Shown here: positions 1 through 9,838 of the stretch, piece by piece
Layout of the letters: each line of letters opens with the position of its first letter
Position numbering within the stretch: the first letter of the stretch is position 1
Assembly (NCBI GenBank): GCA_034401795.1
Contig: CM067370.1
Coordinates: 105,379,387-105,443,386 of the forward strand
Length of the DNA stretch: 64,000 nt
Direction: 5' to 3'
Source of the DNA: Chaetoderma sp. LZ-2023a
Lineage: Eukaryota; Mollusca; Caudofoveata; Chaetodermatida; Chaetodermatidae
Program-made: the position numbers and the translations under genes
The notes under the pieces: generated by a model
What the model was told of the DNA's origin: nothing
What the model saw: the letters and a program-made list of their open reading frames with translations, nothing else
The model's database searches: none

Positions 1-104
1 AATCCTAAGAAGAGGCCGACCATTCCAGCTGAGCTTCAGGGAAGCTGCAAGCAATGGAGGAACTCCTCTTGCAAACTAGTCAAAATCCAACTACAAATGG
101 ATAA

Positions 105-575
105 ACTAGAACTCCATTGCTAGAGGGAAAGTTTTACCACTTTTACAAATTAACTGCCGGTACGTGCCACCATCTGATGACCCCCACCTTCCAAAAAGAG
201 TGGGAAAAACACATCAAGGAATCCAGTCTACACTTGACTGGACATTTATTAGACCTACTACGAACTCGTGGAACCACACTCACTGACCGAGTCAAACGAG
301 TGAAGGCAGGATTCAAAGCCGCAGCTGAAACCAGCGACGTAGTACTCGAAGTGGAGAGAGCAGTCCGATCCACCGTATTGAAAACTAGGGACAGGTCCAC
401 CAGCCCGCCCATGCGCCGACGAACTGAAGGAGCAGTCCAACCTAAACATAGGACTCAGAAGAGAAGGCCAGAGAGGTTCAATAAAAACGAGTTCCGTAAC
501 ATACGGGACAAGGCACAGAAGAACGACAAGAGCTTTGACACGTTGAACAGTTCTAAATCTGTTGAAACAATTTGA
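105..575 (+). CDS. PLE N-terminal frame (unrecognised domain)
   Basis: The frame opens after a TAA at 102-104 and closes at TGA 573-575; it has no convincing ATG near its start (the first usable codon is TTG at 117). The product is basic, with many Arg/Lys and a polar C-terminal tail (SPPMRRR, KRRPER). The following frame (588-1181) is in the same phase, separated only by this stop and 12 bases, so the two may once have been one N-terminal region. Alternatively this is a separate small upstream ORF. I recognise no domain in it. It is placed with the PLE because of its position directly before the RT and its strand. Confidence 0.5.
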   Translation, partial: TRTPLLEGKFYHFYKLTAGTCHHLMTPTFQKEWEKHIKESSLHLTGHLLDLLRTRGTTLTDRVKRVKAGFKAAAETSDVVLEVERAVRSTVLKTRDRSTSPPMRRRTEGAVQPKHRTQKRRPERFNKNEFRNIRDKAQKNDKSFDTLNSSKSVETI

Positions 576-587
576 ACGATAACTGTC

Positions 588-2996
588 ATGAATTACATTC
601 AGACAGACAGCAATCAAGACTGTCAATTTTTAAACTATAAAAATAAAAATTATGTCAATAAAACATGTCCAAAAAAAACCACAAAAAAAACACCTTGTGA
701 AAGAGCGCTCTCTGAGATCTGCTTTGTTAAAAACTTGTCTGAGAAAGAACTCAGTCAGGATGTTGTACATGTACTATCCCTAGGTTTGGGATTCTGTCCC
801 ACAGTAATCGAACCAAACATGGGCATATCACACTATGACCGTAATAAATTCTTCAGGAGGCTACGCCTCAAACTACATTTCGAACACCCTCCCTTCGCAT
901 GGGGCAGAGATGAAAGCTATGTATCAGTGACGGAAACAGCGCCACCTGTCTCCACATTTACAGAACACCTAATCAGAAAATTCAAACCTCGTAGCCAATG
1001 GACACCACCACCTGGCAATGACCATGTTTTAGACTCTTTTATTAAAAAAGTCAAACATGATCTGAATAAATCTAAACACAGACAAAATTTCAGATGTAAC
1101 ATCTCCCAGGCTGATAGGAAACTTACTCAAACTTTAGCAAATGACAAATCCATTGTGATTAAGAAAGCCGACAAAGGATAGGCTACAGTCATACTAAACT
1201 CTTATGACTATAATGCTGAAGCCCTAAAGCAACTCAAAGACACGCTACTATGAATTGGTGACAGAAAATCTGACCACCAAACACGCTGAGATGGTAGAGC
1301 CAGCCATCACTGGACTGGTTTTGAGAGGGGAGCTAACTCGTGACACCACTAATGGCCTTAGAGTAGATAACCCATGCACAGCGCGATTCTATCTCTTACC
1401 AAAAATACACAAAAATATTACACCCACACCGGGCAGACCGATTATTAGCGGCAATGGTTGTCCTACTGAATACATCAGTAGCTTTATAGATGAGCATCTC
1501 AAAGTTCATCTCCAAGACATTCCATCATATGTCAGGGATACAACTGATTTCATCAATAAACTAGAAACTTTCGGTAAAATACCGCAACACGCCATTCTAG
1601 TCACCATGGACGTAACATCGCTATACACAAACATCCCACACAATGAGGGACTAAAAGCCGCCGCACAACATATCAGAGAATTTGGTATGCCCGGCGACCT
1701 TACACCAAGGTCACTCCTGGAACTACTATCCATTGTATTAAGATGTAATAACTTTGAATTTAATGACAAACAGTACCTACAAACGGGTGGAACAGCCATG
1801 GGCACTAAAGTAGCACCAATTTATGCTATCATCTTCATGGCCCAATTGGAGAAAAAGCTTCTGCTACATTCTCCCCATAGACCGGCCCTCTCTCCGATAC
1901 ATCGACGACATATTCATGATCTGGACATCTGGCCAACAAAAACTCGATGAATTCATCCACTATATGAATACATCTCACCATTCTATCAAATTTACAGCGG
2001 AACAGTCCACAACTAAGGTTAGCTTCCTGGACACATACGTATACATTAATACTGATCGCTCACTATGCTTCGATTTGTACTGTAAACCTACAGACACACA
2101 CAGCTACCTACATTACCAATCAGCACACCCGCAGTCCAATAAAAACTCCAGCCCATATGGACAATTCCTTAGATTACGCAGAATCTGCAGCAAGGAGTCA
2201 GATTTCCAAAAACACGCCCATGAACTCATTGGCTATTATCAAAGGAGAGACTATCCCCCGGATCTTCTTCTAAACAGCTATCAGAAAGCATGCACACGCT
2301 CAAGGCTTGGTCTACTAATACCCAAAGTCAAAAACACAGAGATAAACACACGTATCCCATGCATAATGGACTTTCACACTCAAAGCCATAAAGCCAGCAG
2401 AATCATCAAAAAGAACTGGGAACTACTAGATAGTAGTCCCAAATATAGAAGCACATTGCCAACTCCACCGATGTTTGGCTACAGAAAGAATCCAACTTTC
2501 AGAGACACACTTGTCACCGCCAAATTTGAGTTTCCCACCAAATCAGGCCTCCAAGGAAAAACTTTCCAAAACCCAATTTATCCATGCACAAGAAAAAAAA
2601 AAATTTTCTGCAAGAATATGGACAACAAACGTGAATTCACTAGCACACACACGGGTCTAAAATACAGATGTAAGGTCAAAACATACTGCGATACACGCAA
2701 TTATATTTACCTACTCACATGCACACACTGTCACAAACAGTATGTGGGGGAAACAAAACGTGAGTTCCACGTACGAGTGAAAGAACATTTAAGGGATATT
2801 AAAAAACACAAAGATACCCCCATTGCAAAACATTTTAATTTACCCAACCATACTGGATAAAATGTGTCCTATAAAATTATACATGTTCTCCCTCACGATC
2901 CTGAGGACATCGATAAAACTTATATCAGGAAAGAACAAGAGAAGTACTGGATACACACCAACTACACACGGTGGACCCCATAGGGATTAATCATGC
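588..2996 (+). pseudogene. Penelope-like reverse transcriptase + GIY-YIG endonuclease, broken
   Basis: PLE proteins reverse-transcribe their RNA at a nick made by the GIY-YIG domain. Visible PLE landmarks in order: LSLGLGFCPT and KKADKG (N-terminal RT region, 588-1181); FYLLPKIHK near 1387; GRPIISGNG near 1432; the catalytic block DVTSLYTNIPHNEGL near 1610; GTAMGTKVAP near 1790; RYIDDIFMIW near 1895 (second and third catalytic Asp); then a GIY-YIG domain near 2695-2960 with YIYLLTC, YVGET, Arg in FHVRVKEH, AKHFN and a Glu in IRKEQEKYW. Breaks: TAG at 1179 inside the conserved KADKG-ATVI block, a frame change near 1241, another near 1885 directly before the YIDD block, and a TAA at 2858 inside the nuclease. 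All key residues remain in the sequence but never in one frame. Confidence 0.88.
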
Positions 2997-3161
2997 AGAT
3001 TGGTGATTCCAAAATCTGAGTTGTTCTTTAAAACTAATTAGAATCACCAAACTCCATGCCATGGAAACCCTTCTATGACGTCGTAATAGATGTCTACCTC
3101 TAAACGTCACACTGACCACTACGTTCGCTCCTTTCCACGTTATAAACATAGAATCAGTTAG

Positions 3162-3872
3162 CCAACAGTCTCATACTCACCTGTATGGAAAAAAAAATTT
3201 CAGTGTAAAAAGTGCAATGCACAATTTGCTCAACGCACTGGGCTAAGAAGGCACATAAGAGTCATACACGAACAGAGTGGCTTCTGGAGCTGCAGTTATT
3301 GCAGGATCAGCTTTACACGTTTAGAAGAAGCCAGAGGCCACTGTGAAGAAATACATCTATTTTCAAAACATCAGATTAAGGAACTTGTTCGACAGGCCAG
3401 CAACATTAGAGTGATCAAAATCAAAGATTACTCTAGTTTCAGGATACCTGTCCCTCCACCAAGACCGACTACTCCAGCAACCAACGCCACTGTCACAGAA
3501 TCTCTCTCTGGAGATAGACAGGTAACACCGGAAGAGAGCACACCCACCGCCGAACAACCAAACGAGGTACACACACCAGCCACAACACCCACAGAATCAA
3601 CTGGGATCGAACATACTACTGACATTTCATCTGAGCCATCCTTTCACACACAGACAGAAGATAGTGGACCTCTTCCACAAATCACAGGGGAAGAGGCCGA
3701 CAATACCCACACGCAGTTCGTAATTCATATTCCTATGGGTAGTATACCGTGCACCAGTAACACAACAGACGATGAACTCTTCTCATTTCTCTTTGTCAAA
3801 ACTGGTTTAACCGACAGTAACATGCCTCACTCCTGGACTAGAACCACGTCTAGTCACAGACCGGGGAACTAA
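3162..3872 (+). CDS. Two-C2H2-zinc-finger protein frame downstream of the PLE RT
   Basis: The frame is open from 3162 (after TAG 3159-3161) to 3872, about 236 codons, with no ATG before the fingers. Finger 1 is at about 3204-3272: CKKC, 12 residues, H, 4 residues, H. Finger 2 is at about 3291-3360: CSYC, 12 residues, H, 4 residues, H. Both fit CX2CX12HX4H. A Pro/Thr/Glu-rich low-complexity region follows (PVPPPRPTTP and many TPT/TES motifs) and then an acidic, Ser/Thr-rich tail. C2H2 fingers bind nucleic acid; retroelement ORF1-type proteins sometimes carry them. It lies about 165 bases after the end of the GIY-YIG region on the same strand, so it may be a second ORF of the PLE, a 3' exon-like module, or a fragment of another element. 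Unlike the RT, this frame is intact over its visible length. Confidence 0.55.
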   Translation, partial: PTVSYSPVWKKKFQCKKCNAQFAQRTGLRRHIRVIHEQSGFWSCSYCRISFTRLEEARGHCEEIHLFSKHQIKELVRQASNIRVIKIKDYSSFRIPVPPPRPTTPATNATVTESLSGDRQVTPEESTPTAEQPNEVHTPATTPTESTGIEHTTDISSEPSFHTQTEDSGPLPQITGEEADNTHTQFVIHIPMGSIPCTSNTTDDELFSFLFVKTGLTDSNMPHSWTRTTSSHRPGN

Positions 3873-3949
3873 CCCGTAGAGAGGTAAGCTTAAACGCACT
3901 CAACACTTACTCTTTTAAACCTTCATACAGGATAAACTAATCTGACTTC

Positions 3950-4020
3950 TATTTTTCTCTGATGAGTATAACCACACAAAGTACGAAATGCCATAAATCC
4001 GAATCATTCCACTTATGGTT
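3950..4020 (+). ncRNA. Hammerhead-ribozyme-like core (candidate)
   Basis: CTGATGAG at 3959-3966 is followed 17 bases later by CGAAA at 3984-3988. The bases between can form a 4-bp helix II (GTAT with GTAC, one G-U pair) with an 11-nt loop. Hammerhead motifs are known in the pseudo-LTRs of Penelope-like elements, and this lies just 3' of the PLE coding part. Helix III would be only 2 bp with a 3-nt loop, and helix I is poor, so this may be a decayed ribozyme or chance. Confidence 0.33.
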
Positions 4021-4166
4021 ATCCAACAAAATGGAAACCCGTGTCTATCAAATGCTATTTATACCCCATAAATTCCCGCCACATTGGGATATTAAAGAAC
4101 CACAAAATACTCAGTCAAAGAGTCACTCTTGGCTACTGGGTAAAATGCTTATATAAAACTTTATTT

Positions 4167-4437
4167 TTCCGGTTACATCACAAGTTTTTTACGGTTACAC
4201 TTAACCTAGAAAACAACTATTATAATTTTCCGGTTACACAAAATGTGACTAACGGTTACCCAATCCAGAAGTAAAAAATTTCCGGTTACCAACAAACAGA
4301 TAATTGGTAAATTCTGGTTACAAGATGTAAAATCTGGTTACAAAATCAACATTTCCGGTTACAAGCATGAAATTCTGGTTACATGTACCCAGATTTTTAC
4401 TCGTCCCGGTTACACCAAGGAGCAACTGTAACCGGCC
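4167..4437 (+). promoter_or_regulatory. Array of eleven CGGTTAC-type motifs upstream of a TATA box
   Basis: The motif TTCCGGTTACA or a one-base variant (ACGGTTAC, TCTGGTTAC) recurs with its core near 4169, 4192, 4230, 4253, 4282, 4314, 4334, 4354, 4374 and 4406 on the + strand, and once inverted near 4428. Four copies (4314-4374) are spaced exactly 20 bases apart. The array ends about 10 bases before the TATA box at 4444. This looks like a cluster of binding sites for one factor. The CCGGTT core resembles half of the Grainyhead-type site AACCGGTT, but the binding protein is unknown. Confidence 0.6.
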
Positions 4438-4443
4438 CGAGAG

Positions 4444-4480
4444 TATAAAAGCAGGCGCAAAACTGTGCACTGACATTCAG
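4444..4480 (+). promoter_or_regulatory. Core promoter: TATA box and possible initiator
   Basis: TATAAAAG at 4444-4451 is followed by a GC-rich stretch and by TTCAGATT with a possible start A at 4479, about 35 bases downstream of the first T. With the motif array just upstream it reads as an RNA polymerase II promoter pointing to the right. No long frame follows in the next 250 bases, which fits a pLTR promoter of a lost or displaced PLE unit better than a host gene. Confidence 0.5.
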
Positions 4481-4766
4481 ATTTCGATCCAACTGATCAG
4501 CATTAGAAAATCTTTAGAAGCTTTCATGACCAGTAGAAACCTATACATACCCTTAGGCTCTGTTGTCTTGTCCTTGGCAAAAATCAATAAGATATTTTTC
4601 TAGTTTCTTATGCAATCTAAACAACTGTAAGACTTGCTTGTAGTGGAGTAATTATCTAGGGATAACATCCATGGCTCTCCCAGCTTTAGAGTGACTAATT
4701 ATAAGCTACAAGAAATTGTAAACAAACACATTAATCTTAATTAACATATTTCGATCCATAAGCGAC
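4481..4766. other. No gene or repeat recognised
   Basis: AT-rich sequence downstream of the TATA promoter. A short frame (about 78 codons, ending near 4603) spans the promoter itself and has no recognisable features. Confidence 0.5.
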
Positions 4767-4999
4767 TTAACCGTTAATGGTCAAGATTGGTAAAAAAAAT
4801 CAAAATATTTGCTTATTAGATGTCCATTTGCAGGACAAGAGATTATTTTTGAAAATTTACCGCTGGAATGACTGGCTCGGTTATCGAGCTAGTCATTCCA
4901 TTGGTAAATTTAAAAAAATTATCTGTTGTCCTGCAAATGGACATTCCCTAAGACCACTACAGAGGCCGGTTTTGACTGGTATGAGCATTAAAGGGTTAA
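4767..4999 (-). repeat. FB-A foldback element (TTAA-flanked hairpin), B end left
   Basis: TTAA...TTAA-bounded hairpin element. The core palindrome runs from GTCCATTTGCAGG to CCTGCAAATGGAC, centred near 4885 on GGCTCGGTTATCGAGCTAG. The left outer arm is the B type (TGGTCAAGA...AAATCAAAATATTTG); the right outer arm is the A type (GACCACTACAGAGGCCGGTTTT...CATTAAAGGG). It has the general structure of a piggyBac-type MITE: TTAA ends and no coding capacity. Confidence 0.85.
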
Positions 5000-5044
5000 G
5001 ATACCCTATTATATATAATCATGATAATATGTGTTAATTGATAT

Positions 5045-5176
5045 AGTTATAGAGCCTCTTGTGTGTATTTTGAAAGCAATTGGACTGAAAGTTGTTGCTG
5101 CTTTGTAAGTGACCTTAATGTTAGAGGCCGCAATAACTTTCAGTCATATCATTGTCAAAATATTCTGCAGTTGTAT
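5045..5176. repeat. FB-B type hairpin, degenerate
   Basis: TTTTGAAAGCAATTGGACTG...AAGTTGTTGC on the left pairs with GCAATAACTTTCAGTC...TTGTCAAAATATTCTGCAG on the right. This is the same hairpin type as the better copies at 14696, 49670 and 57355. Confidence 0.5.
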
Positions 5177-5257
5177 TATTTATGTCCAGTTAATCTAGGT
5201 TTTTAGGAATTCATAATAGTCATTTTGTCTGTCAAGCATGTGAGCGCATGCCTGTGT

Positions 5258-5311
5258 GTTGAATGGACCTTTCCAGTTTTAGCTATTCCCTCGCTCATCT
5301 CTCGCTAAGCT

Positions 5312-5347
<36 letters not shown>

Positions 5348-6000
5348 CACTCATGTTAGGATCGATCAATCCCTGAACTCCCTGACTCAATTTCCAGAAA
5401 ACTACTAATTTGACTGGGTGATGTTGCTACCTATGTCAGCAGCAGCTCCAAGTCAAATTAGTTTCAAAATATCCAACAGAATACTTATTAAATAGTAAAA
5501 ACATACAATTCGTAGAACTTGACAGACTATTAAGCGTTTATAGCGGACTAAATCGTGTCATTGTGTAACTGATTATGACATCAGCCTACATGTGAAGTTC
5601 TTGATTATAACGTCATATGATTGATTGTTAAACTGGATTCCTCAATTGGTCAGGATATTTAAAGAAAATATCGAAGTGAATGTTCATTTGCAGCCAAAGA
5701 ATGGAGGAATCCGGTTTCTCAGTCAGGGATATGACTTCATAATCAACTACGTCACATGTAGTCGATCATATGATGTCATGATCAATTAGGTCATGAAATG
5801 ACGCGATATAGTCCATCACAAATTTTTAATAGTCCGACAAGTTGTATGAATTGTGCAACAGCACCCAGTCAAATTAGTTTCAAAATATTCAAAGATTTAT
5901 TTATATAGTGCAGGGATCGATTGATCCCAACACAGGCTAAGCTTGGGTGGAGCTTAGATAGAGATGGGAGGGGCATAGCTAAAACTAGATTCCTCCATTG
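5258..6000. mobile_element. FB-C foldback element, about 740 bp
   Basis: Left arm from AATGGACCTTTCCAGTTTT (5260) through GATCGATCAATCCC (about 5361), an FB-B type hairpin and the block with CATACAATTCGTAGAACTTGACAG. Right arm is the reverse order: GTCCGACAAGTTGTATGAATT, CAGTCAAATTAGTTTCAAAATATT, GGGATCGATTGATCCC (5912-5927), GGAGCTTAG, GGGGCATAGCTAAAAC, CCTCCATT (about 5997). The centre (5560-5780) has several short inverted pairs around TGACGT/CATATGATGTCATG. No coding frame. Other copies are at 12935-14960 (split), 21580-21960, 57340-57640 and 59998-61098. Confidence 0.75.
5311..5344. repeat. (CA)n microsatellite
   Basis: About 16 CA units inside the left arm of the FB-C element. Confidence 0.9.
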
Positions 6001-6049
6001 TTTACCACTAGAATATACAAAGATGGTTTTCTTTTGGGTTGCATTCATA

Positions 6050-6104
6050 TTTCTTAAGAACACTGCAGAAACCGTTCTGGCTGGCTTGACCATTAAAGGG
6101 TTAA
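6050..6104. repeat. FB-A fragment, A end only
   Basis: Right outer arm of FB-A (CACTGCAGAAACCGTTCTGGC...GACCATTAAAGGGTTAA) without its core. Its terminal TTAA (6101-6104) is also the left TTAA of the next complete copy. Confidence 0.7.
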
Positions 6105-6321
6105 TGGTTAAGAAAATCCAAATTTGTTTACTTAGCCAGTGTCCATTTGCTGACCATGAGAAGACTATTTTTGAAAATTTTTCACTGGAATGACTGGCTC
6201 GATTACTGAGCCAGGCATTCCAGTGGTAAATTTTCAAAAATTGTCTTCTTGGCCCGCAAATGGACATTGCTCAAAATTATTGTAGAGGTCGTTTTGACCG
6301 GCTTGACCATTAAAGGGTTAA
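6101..6321 (-). repeat. FB-A foldback element, B end left
   Basis: Core palindrome GTCCATTTGCTGACCATGAG ... GGCCCGCAAATGGAC with loop near 6200 (GGCTCGATTACTGAGCC). The left arm is B-type (GGTTAAGAAAATCCAAATTTG), the right arm is A-type ending ACCATTAAAGGGTTAA. Confidence 0.85.
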
Positions 6322-7640
6322 GTTGCCCCAAGATGTGTTAAGTGAAAGTTTGTAATACATTGTACCTTGGTTAGTGACAGTTAATTTACATGTAGTCACA
6401 TTACACTAATGGATTATAATAATATTGCATTGTGCTGATGATGCTCTTATATATGGAAAATCTAACATTTATTCTCAATAGTCAGACCTTTTTTATCTTG
6501 CAAATTCATAAAACCCGCAATGACAATTTCCATCTTGAATTTGAGGTTTAGCGGTGCTGAGATTTGGCCGCCGTAGAGATGTCATTTGCTTGAAAATCAG
6601 TGTAATCCTTTCTGACAACTCGCTTTCACATGAGAGCCAAGGAAAAGATTCATTTCTAGTCAGCTCGAAACTAAGGTGTGAAACTTTCGCCGGGTTTGTC
6701 TGCCTGGGTCATTATGCCTTCATATGCGTCTAGGCTTATGATGATTGTCTTCTGGAGGGTGTTATATTAATCCATCTATCGTCCATATTTCTTCTTGTCT
6801 CATAGTTTGATGGTAACCTTTCGTTGGCAATGAAGTTTAGTTAGCCATGTTCGGTTATTCACCTAATATATATGACGTTGAAGTTAGCTATTTTTAGTAT
6901 TATTTCTGTTAACGCAGATTTGCAACTATGACAACACAGACAAATTTCTCCAATATCCTCTGCATTGTTATATTTTTCAATCGGGCCACAGTAAGGTCAA
7001 AAGTCTCTGTTTGATGAAAGCTGTTGCTGTTGCATTTTAGCTTTTGACCTCAAAATTGACAGACATCTTCAGGATCCCATGGACAAACACCTACACAAGT
7101 TTGGAAGCGATGGCTCCAGTGGAACCAGATTGCTGTTGTATTTTAGCTTTTTACCACAACATTGGAATACATCTTTAGGTCCCCCTGGGGAATTTTCCAC
7201 CCACTGATGCTCGCATTAACCCTTGTGTTAATAAGATAAGATAACTTGCACTGTGACGCCAAACATTTTATGTCTTTGATAAGCTTGACAGCTAAGCTTT
7301 TGACCCAGAAATCGATACACTTTTTCAGGACACACACCCGCGTTTGGTGAACTACCCTGACCCCCCCCTACCCTCCCCCCAGTAAGGCCTGAGTTGTAGC
7401 TCTGGAAATTATGCACGTACACACCCACACTGTCAAAGGGTCTCATTGGTGGTTAGAGTGCCTTTAGTTGGACCCATGACAATCGTGAATTACTTAGGAA
7501 AGACTAATGTCCCAGATTTATCCCAATATTATTTTTCAAACACACTCGTATTTGAAAAAGGATTTGCTTTCAAATATATCTAGAGTTTATAGATAGTGTA
7601 TAGACAACCTTCAAATTACAAAAGAATAAATAAATTTTGC
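6322..7640. other. No gene seen; weak direct repeats at 7010-7340
   Basis: No frame with recognisable features. Two or three diverged direct units of the type CTGTTGCTGTTG(C/T)ATTTTAGCTTTT followed by a CATCTT(C/T)AGG block occur near 7020, 7128 and, weaker, 7285. A C-rich run lies at 7360-7380. Confidence 0.5.
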
Positions 7641-7849
7641 TTGAACCCTTCAACACTGCAGTGGTCGTGAGACATATGCAGACAAAGAGAATAAGACTAT
7701 TTTTGAAAACTTATCACTGGAATGACTGGCTTGATAAGTGACTTAGTCATTCCAGTATTAAATTTTAAAAAATACTCTCTTGGACTCCAAATGGAAATTG
7801 TATATGAGAAATCAATTTTCATGAACAAATTTGAGGGTTAAAGGGTTAA
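7641..7849 (+). repeat. FB-A foldback element, A end left
   Basis: Left A-type arm (AACCCTTCAACACTGCAGTGG), core hairpin with loop near 7730 and B-type right arm (AATTTTCATGAACAAATTTGAGGG) ending TTAAAGGGTTAA. The core is shortened relative to other copies. Confidence 0.8.
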
Positions 7850-9378
7850 TTTAAGTTCTCATGTTTCCATTAAATATAGACACTTTTGCACGAGAGATAA
7901 GATGCCTGCTGATTTCTGTTGAATTTACCCAGCATGCTATGCTACCCGGCATGCTACGCTACCCAGCATGCAATTTCCTGCCTCCATAATCGTTGTAACT
8001 ATTGGACGCCATATTCGTTTAGTCTATTGTCTGTATAGGCCAGGGTTTCACAAACAAAACCAACCTTCCTGCACATGCAAATAGTCATTTGTCCTTAAGC
8101 TCTGGAAGTTTAAGCATGCACATAAGGGCGTACTATTAACGGCAGTACATTTGATGGCCTGCATTTCAATACTGTTTAGCACAACTGTGTCAATTTTCAG
8201 AAGAAAATTAGAGAAAGCGTTTATATATTTTGAGAATAATTTGCATGAAAGTTATTGCTATCAATGACAGCAACAACATTCAGTCAAATTGTCAAAATAA
8301 TTATTAGGTAATGCGATTACTACCTGGTACAGATTTGATACTAATTTGAATGAAAATTGTTGCTACAACAGCTTTCAGTCGCTATATTCTAAAATAACCA
8401 TCATAATTTTTAGTCAACTCTCGCTACGCATTTGAAAAGCAATTTGACTAAGTTGTTGGTGTCTAAGGCACCAACAACATTGTCAAATTCTTATCCACAC
8501 AAGTGCGATCAATATATTACTATTTAGGTAAAGTGAGCATAGGCCTATATATGCGTGCTTGCCAAGAATGAATGCTTAGCAAACGGCGTGTATGTTTCGT
8601 TGACAGGTTTGTGCGTTTGTTTGAAATGCATTGATCGAACGGAAATGTGCAAAATATTTCCTTCGTGCAGGCAAAGAGTATTTTGGCCATATACTCACTC
8701 TATTTAGATAGTAATACTGAGCGCCGTGTGATTCTATGGACAACAATTTGATCACGTTGTTGGTGCCTTAGTCAGCAACAACTTAGGCAAATTGCTCTGC
8801 AAATCCGTAGAAAGTGTTGACTGAGATTTATGATGATTATATTAGAATACATAGACTGAAAGCTAAGCTGGTGCAGCAACACTTCAATAAAATTTGTTAT
8901 CAAATAAATAGCAGGTAGTAATTGCATTACATACTAATTATTTTGACAACAATTTGACTAAATGTTGGTGCTGTCATTGATAGCAACAACTTTCACGCAA
9001 ATTAATGTCAATATATATAAAAACTCTCCTATTTTCTCCTGAACATTGACACACTTTCTCTGAACAGTATTGAAATACAGACTGTCAAATGTACTGCCGT
9101 GAATACGCCCTACATGCATGCTTACGCTTCCAGAGCTGGTGGACAAATGTCTATTTGGACGTGCAAGCTGGTTGGTTTTGTTTAAGAAATCCTGCCTTGT
9201 GCAGACAATAGACTAAACGAATATGGTGTCCAATAGTTACAACGATTATGGAGTCAGGGCATTGCATGCAGGGTAGCATTGCACGCCGGGTAGCATTGCA
9301 TGCTGGTTGAATTGAACAGGCATCTCATATCTCGTGCAAAAGTGTCTATATTTAATGGAACACGAGAGCTTTAATAAG
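7850..9378. mobile_element. Giant foldback element, about 1.5 kb with long inverted arms
   Basis: The left arm begins TTTAAGTTCTCATGTTTCC, then TAGACACTTTTGCACGAGAGAT, a triple CCCRGCATGC cluster (7929-7972), CGTTGTAACTATTGGACGCC, AGTACATTTGATGGCCTGC and FB-B-like hairpins. The right arm gives the same blocks reversed and complemented, ending ATCTCGTGCAAAAGTGTCTA and GGAACACGAGAGCTTTAATAAG near 9377. The arms are some 700 bases each and diverged, and the middle (about 8520-8720) is not clearly paired. It contains no coding frame of note, only short frames created by the repeats. This could be a non-autonomous DNA transposon with very long inverted repeats. Confidence 0.75.
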
Positions 9379-9610
9379 ATTACAGATTACATTCCTTTGT
9401 CTGTGTAATGGCATGGCTAAAATAATTAGGTTTCGTTGGATATGTATTATTCACTGTTGATGCAAAGCCTGTAAAGCTCTGCACAATTGCCATGAGACAG
9501 CGGAGTTTGCAAAGATATAGTCTGAATACACATGTAGGTAACTGTCCTCGCTCCTGTATAGATGGATTCATTTCTCACTATGTCCTGCCCGTTTCTAGCT
9601 AATCAAGAAA
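9379..9610. other. No gene or repeat recognised
   Basis: Short unique-looking stretch between two foldback elements. Confidence 0.5.
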
Positions 9611-9838
9611 ACTTCTTTTAGCCCTTACCACTCTGATGTCAATATTACACCCTTTCCAGTATCAGTGCCACAGATACTACATGCATTTTTCAACAATTTT
9701 GGTGGATGATGTTGCTGTGCACAACAGCAACATCTTCCACCAAATTTGTTGAAAAATTAACATCAGTTTATGCTTTAATTTAATTTGAAAATTACAAATT
9801 TTTACATCGGAGTACTATGGGTTAAGGCCCATAAGATT
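9611..9838. repeat. FB-D foldback element, copy 1
   Basis: The ends are TAGCCCTTACCACTCTGATGTCA on the left and ACATCGGAGTACTATGGGTTA on the right. The core hairpin is TTTTTCAACAATTTTGGTGG with CCACCAAATTTGTTGAAAAA around GATGTTGCTGTGCACAACAGCAACATC. A second copy lies at 11213. Confidence 0.8.

Larger units (their letters stand above)
1..4500 (+). mobile_element. Penelope-like retroelement (PLE), decayed, left end outside the window
   Basis: The region reads 5' to 3' as: N-terminal frame, PLE reverse transcriptase, GIY-YIG endonuclease, a zinc-finger frame, a hammerhead-like core and a repeat-rich TATA promoter. PLEs are retroelements with a telomerase-related RT and usually a C-terminal GIY-YIG nuclease; they often sit in partial tandem arrays with a promoter-bearing pseudo-LTR. 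Here the promoter lies 3' of the coding part, as expected if the 3' flank is the pLTR of a tandem copy (inference). The coding part has stops at 573, 1179 and 2858 and frame changes near 1241 and 1885, so this copy is dead. The left edge is cut by the window and the right edge is not defined. Confidence 0.85.

Noticed and set aside
143-626. Minus-strand frames opposite the PLE N-terminal region
   Set aside because: They mirror the + strand frame and show no domain; the + strand continues into recognisable RT motifs.
3884-3960. GTAAGC at 3892 as a splice donor after the zinc-finger frame
   Set aside because: It lies after the stop codon and no continuing frame with a matching acceptor was found.
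5869-6267. A 132-codon minus-strand frame
   Set aside because: It runs across the end of FB-C and two FB-A copies; the sequence is explained by the hairpins and similar frames appear at other copies.
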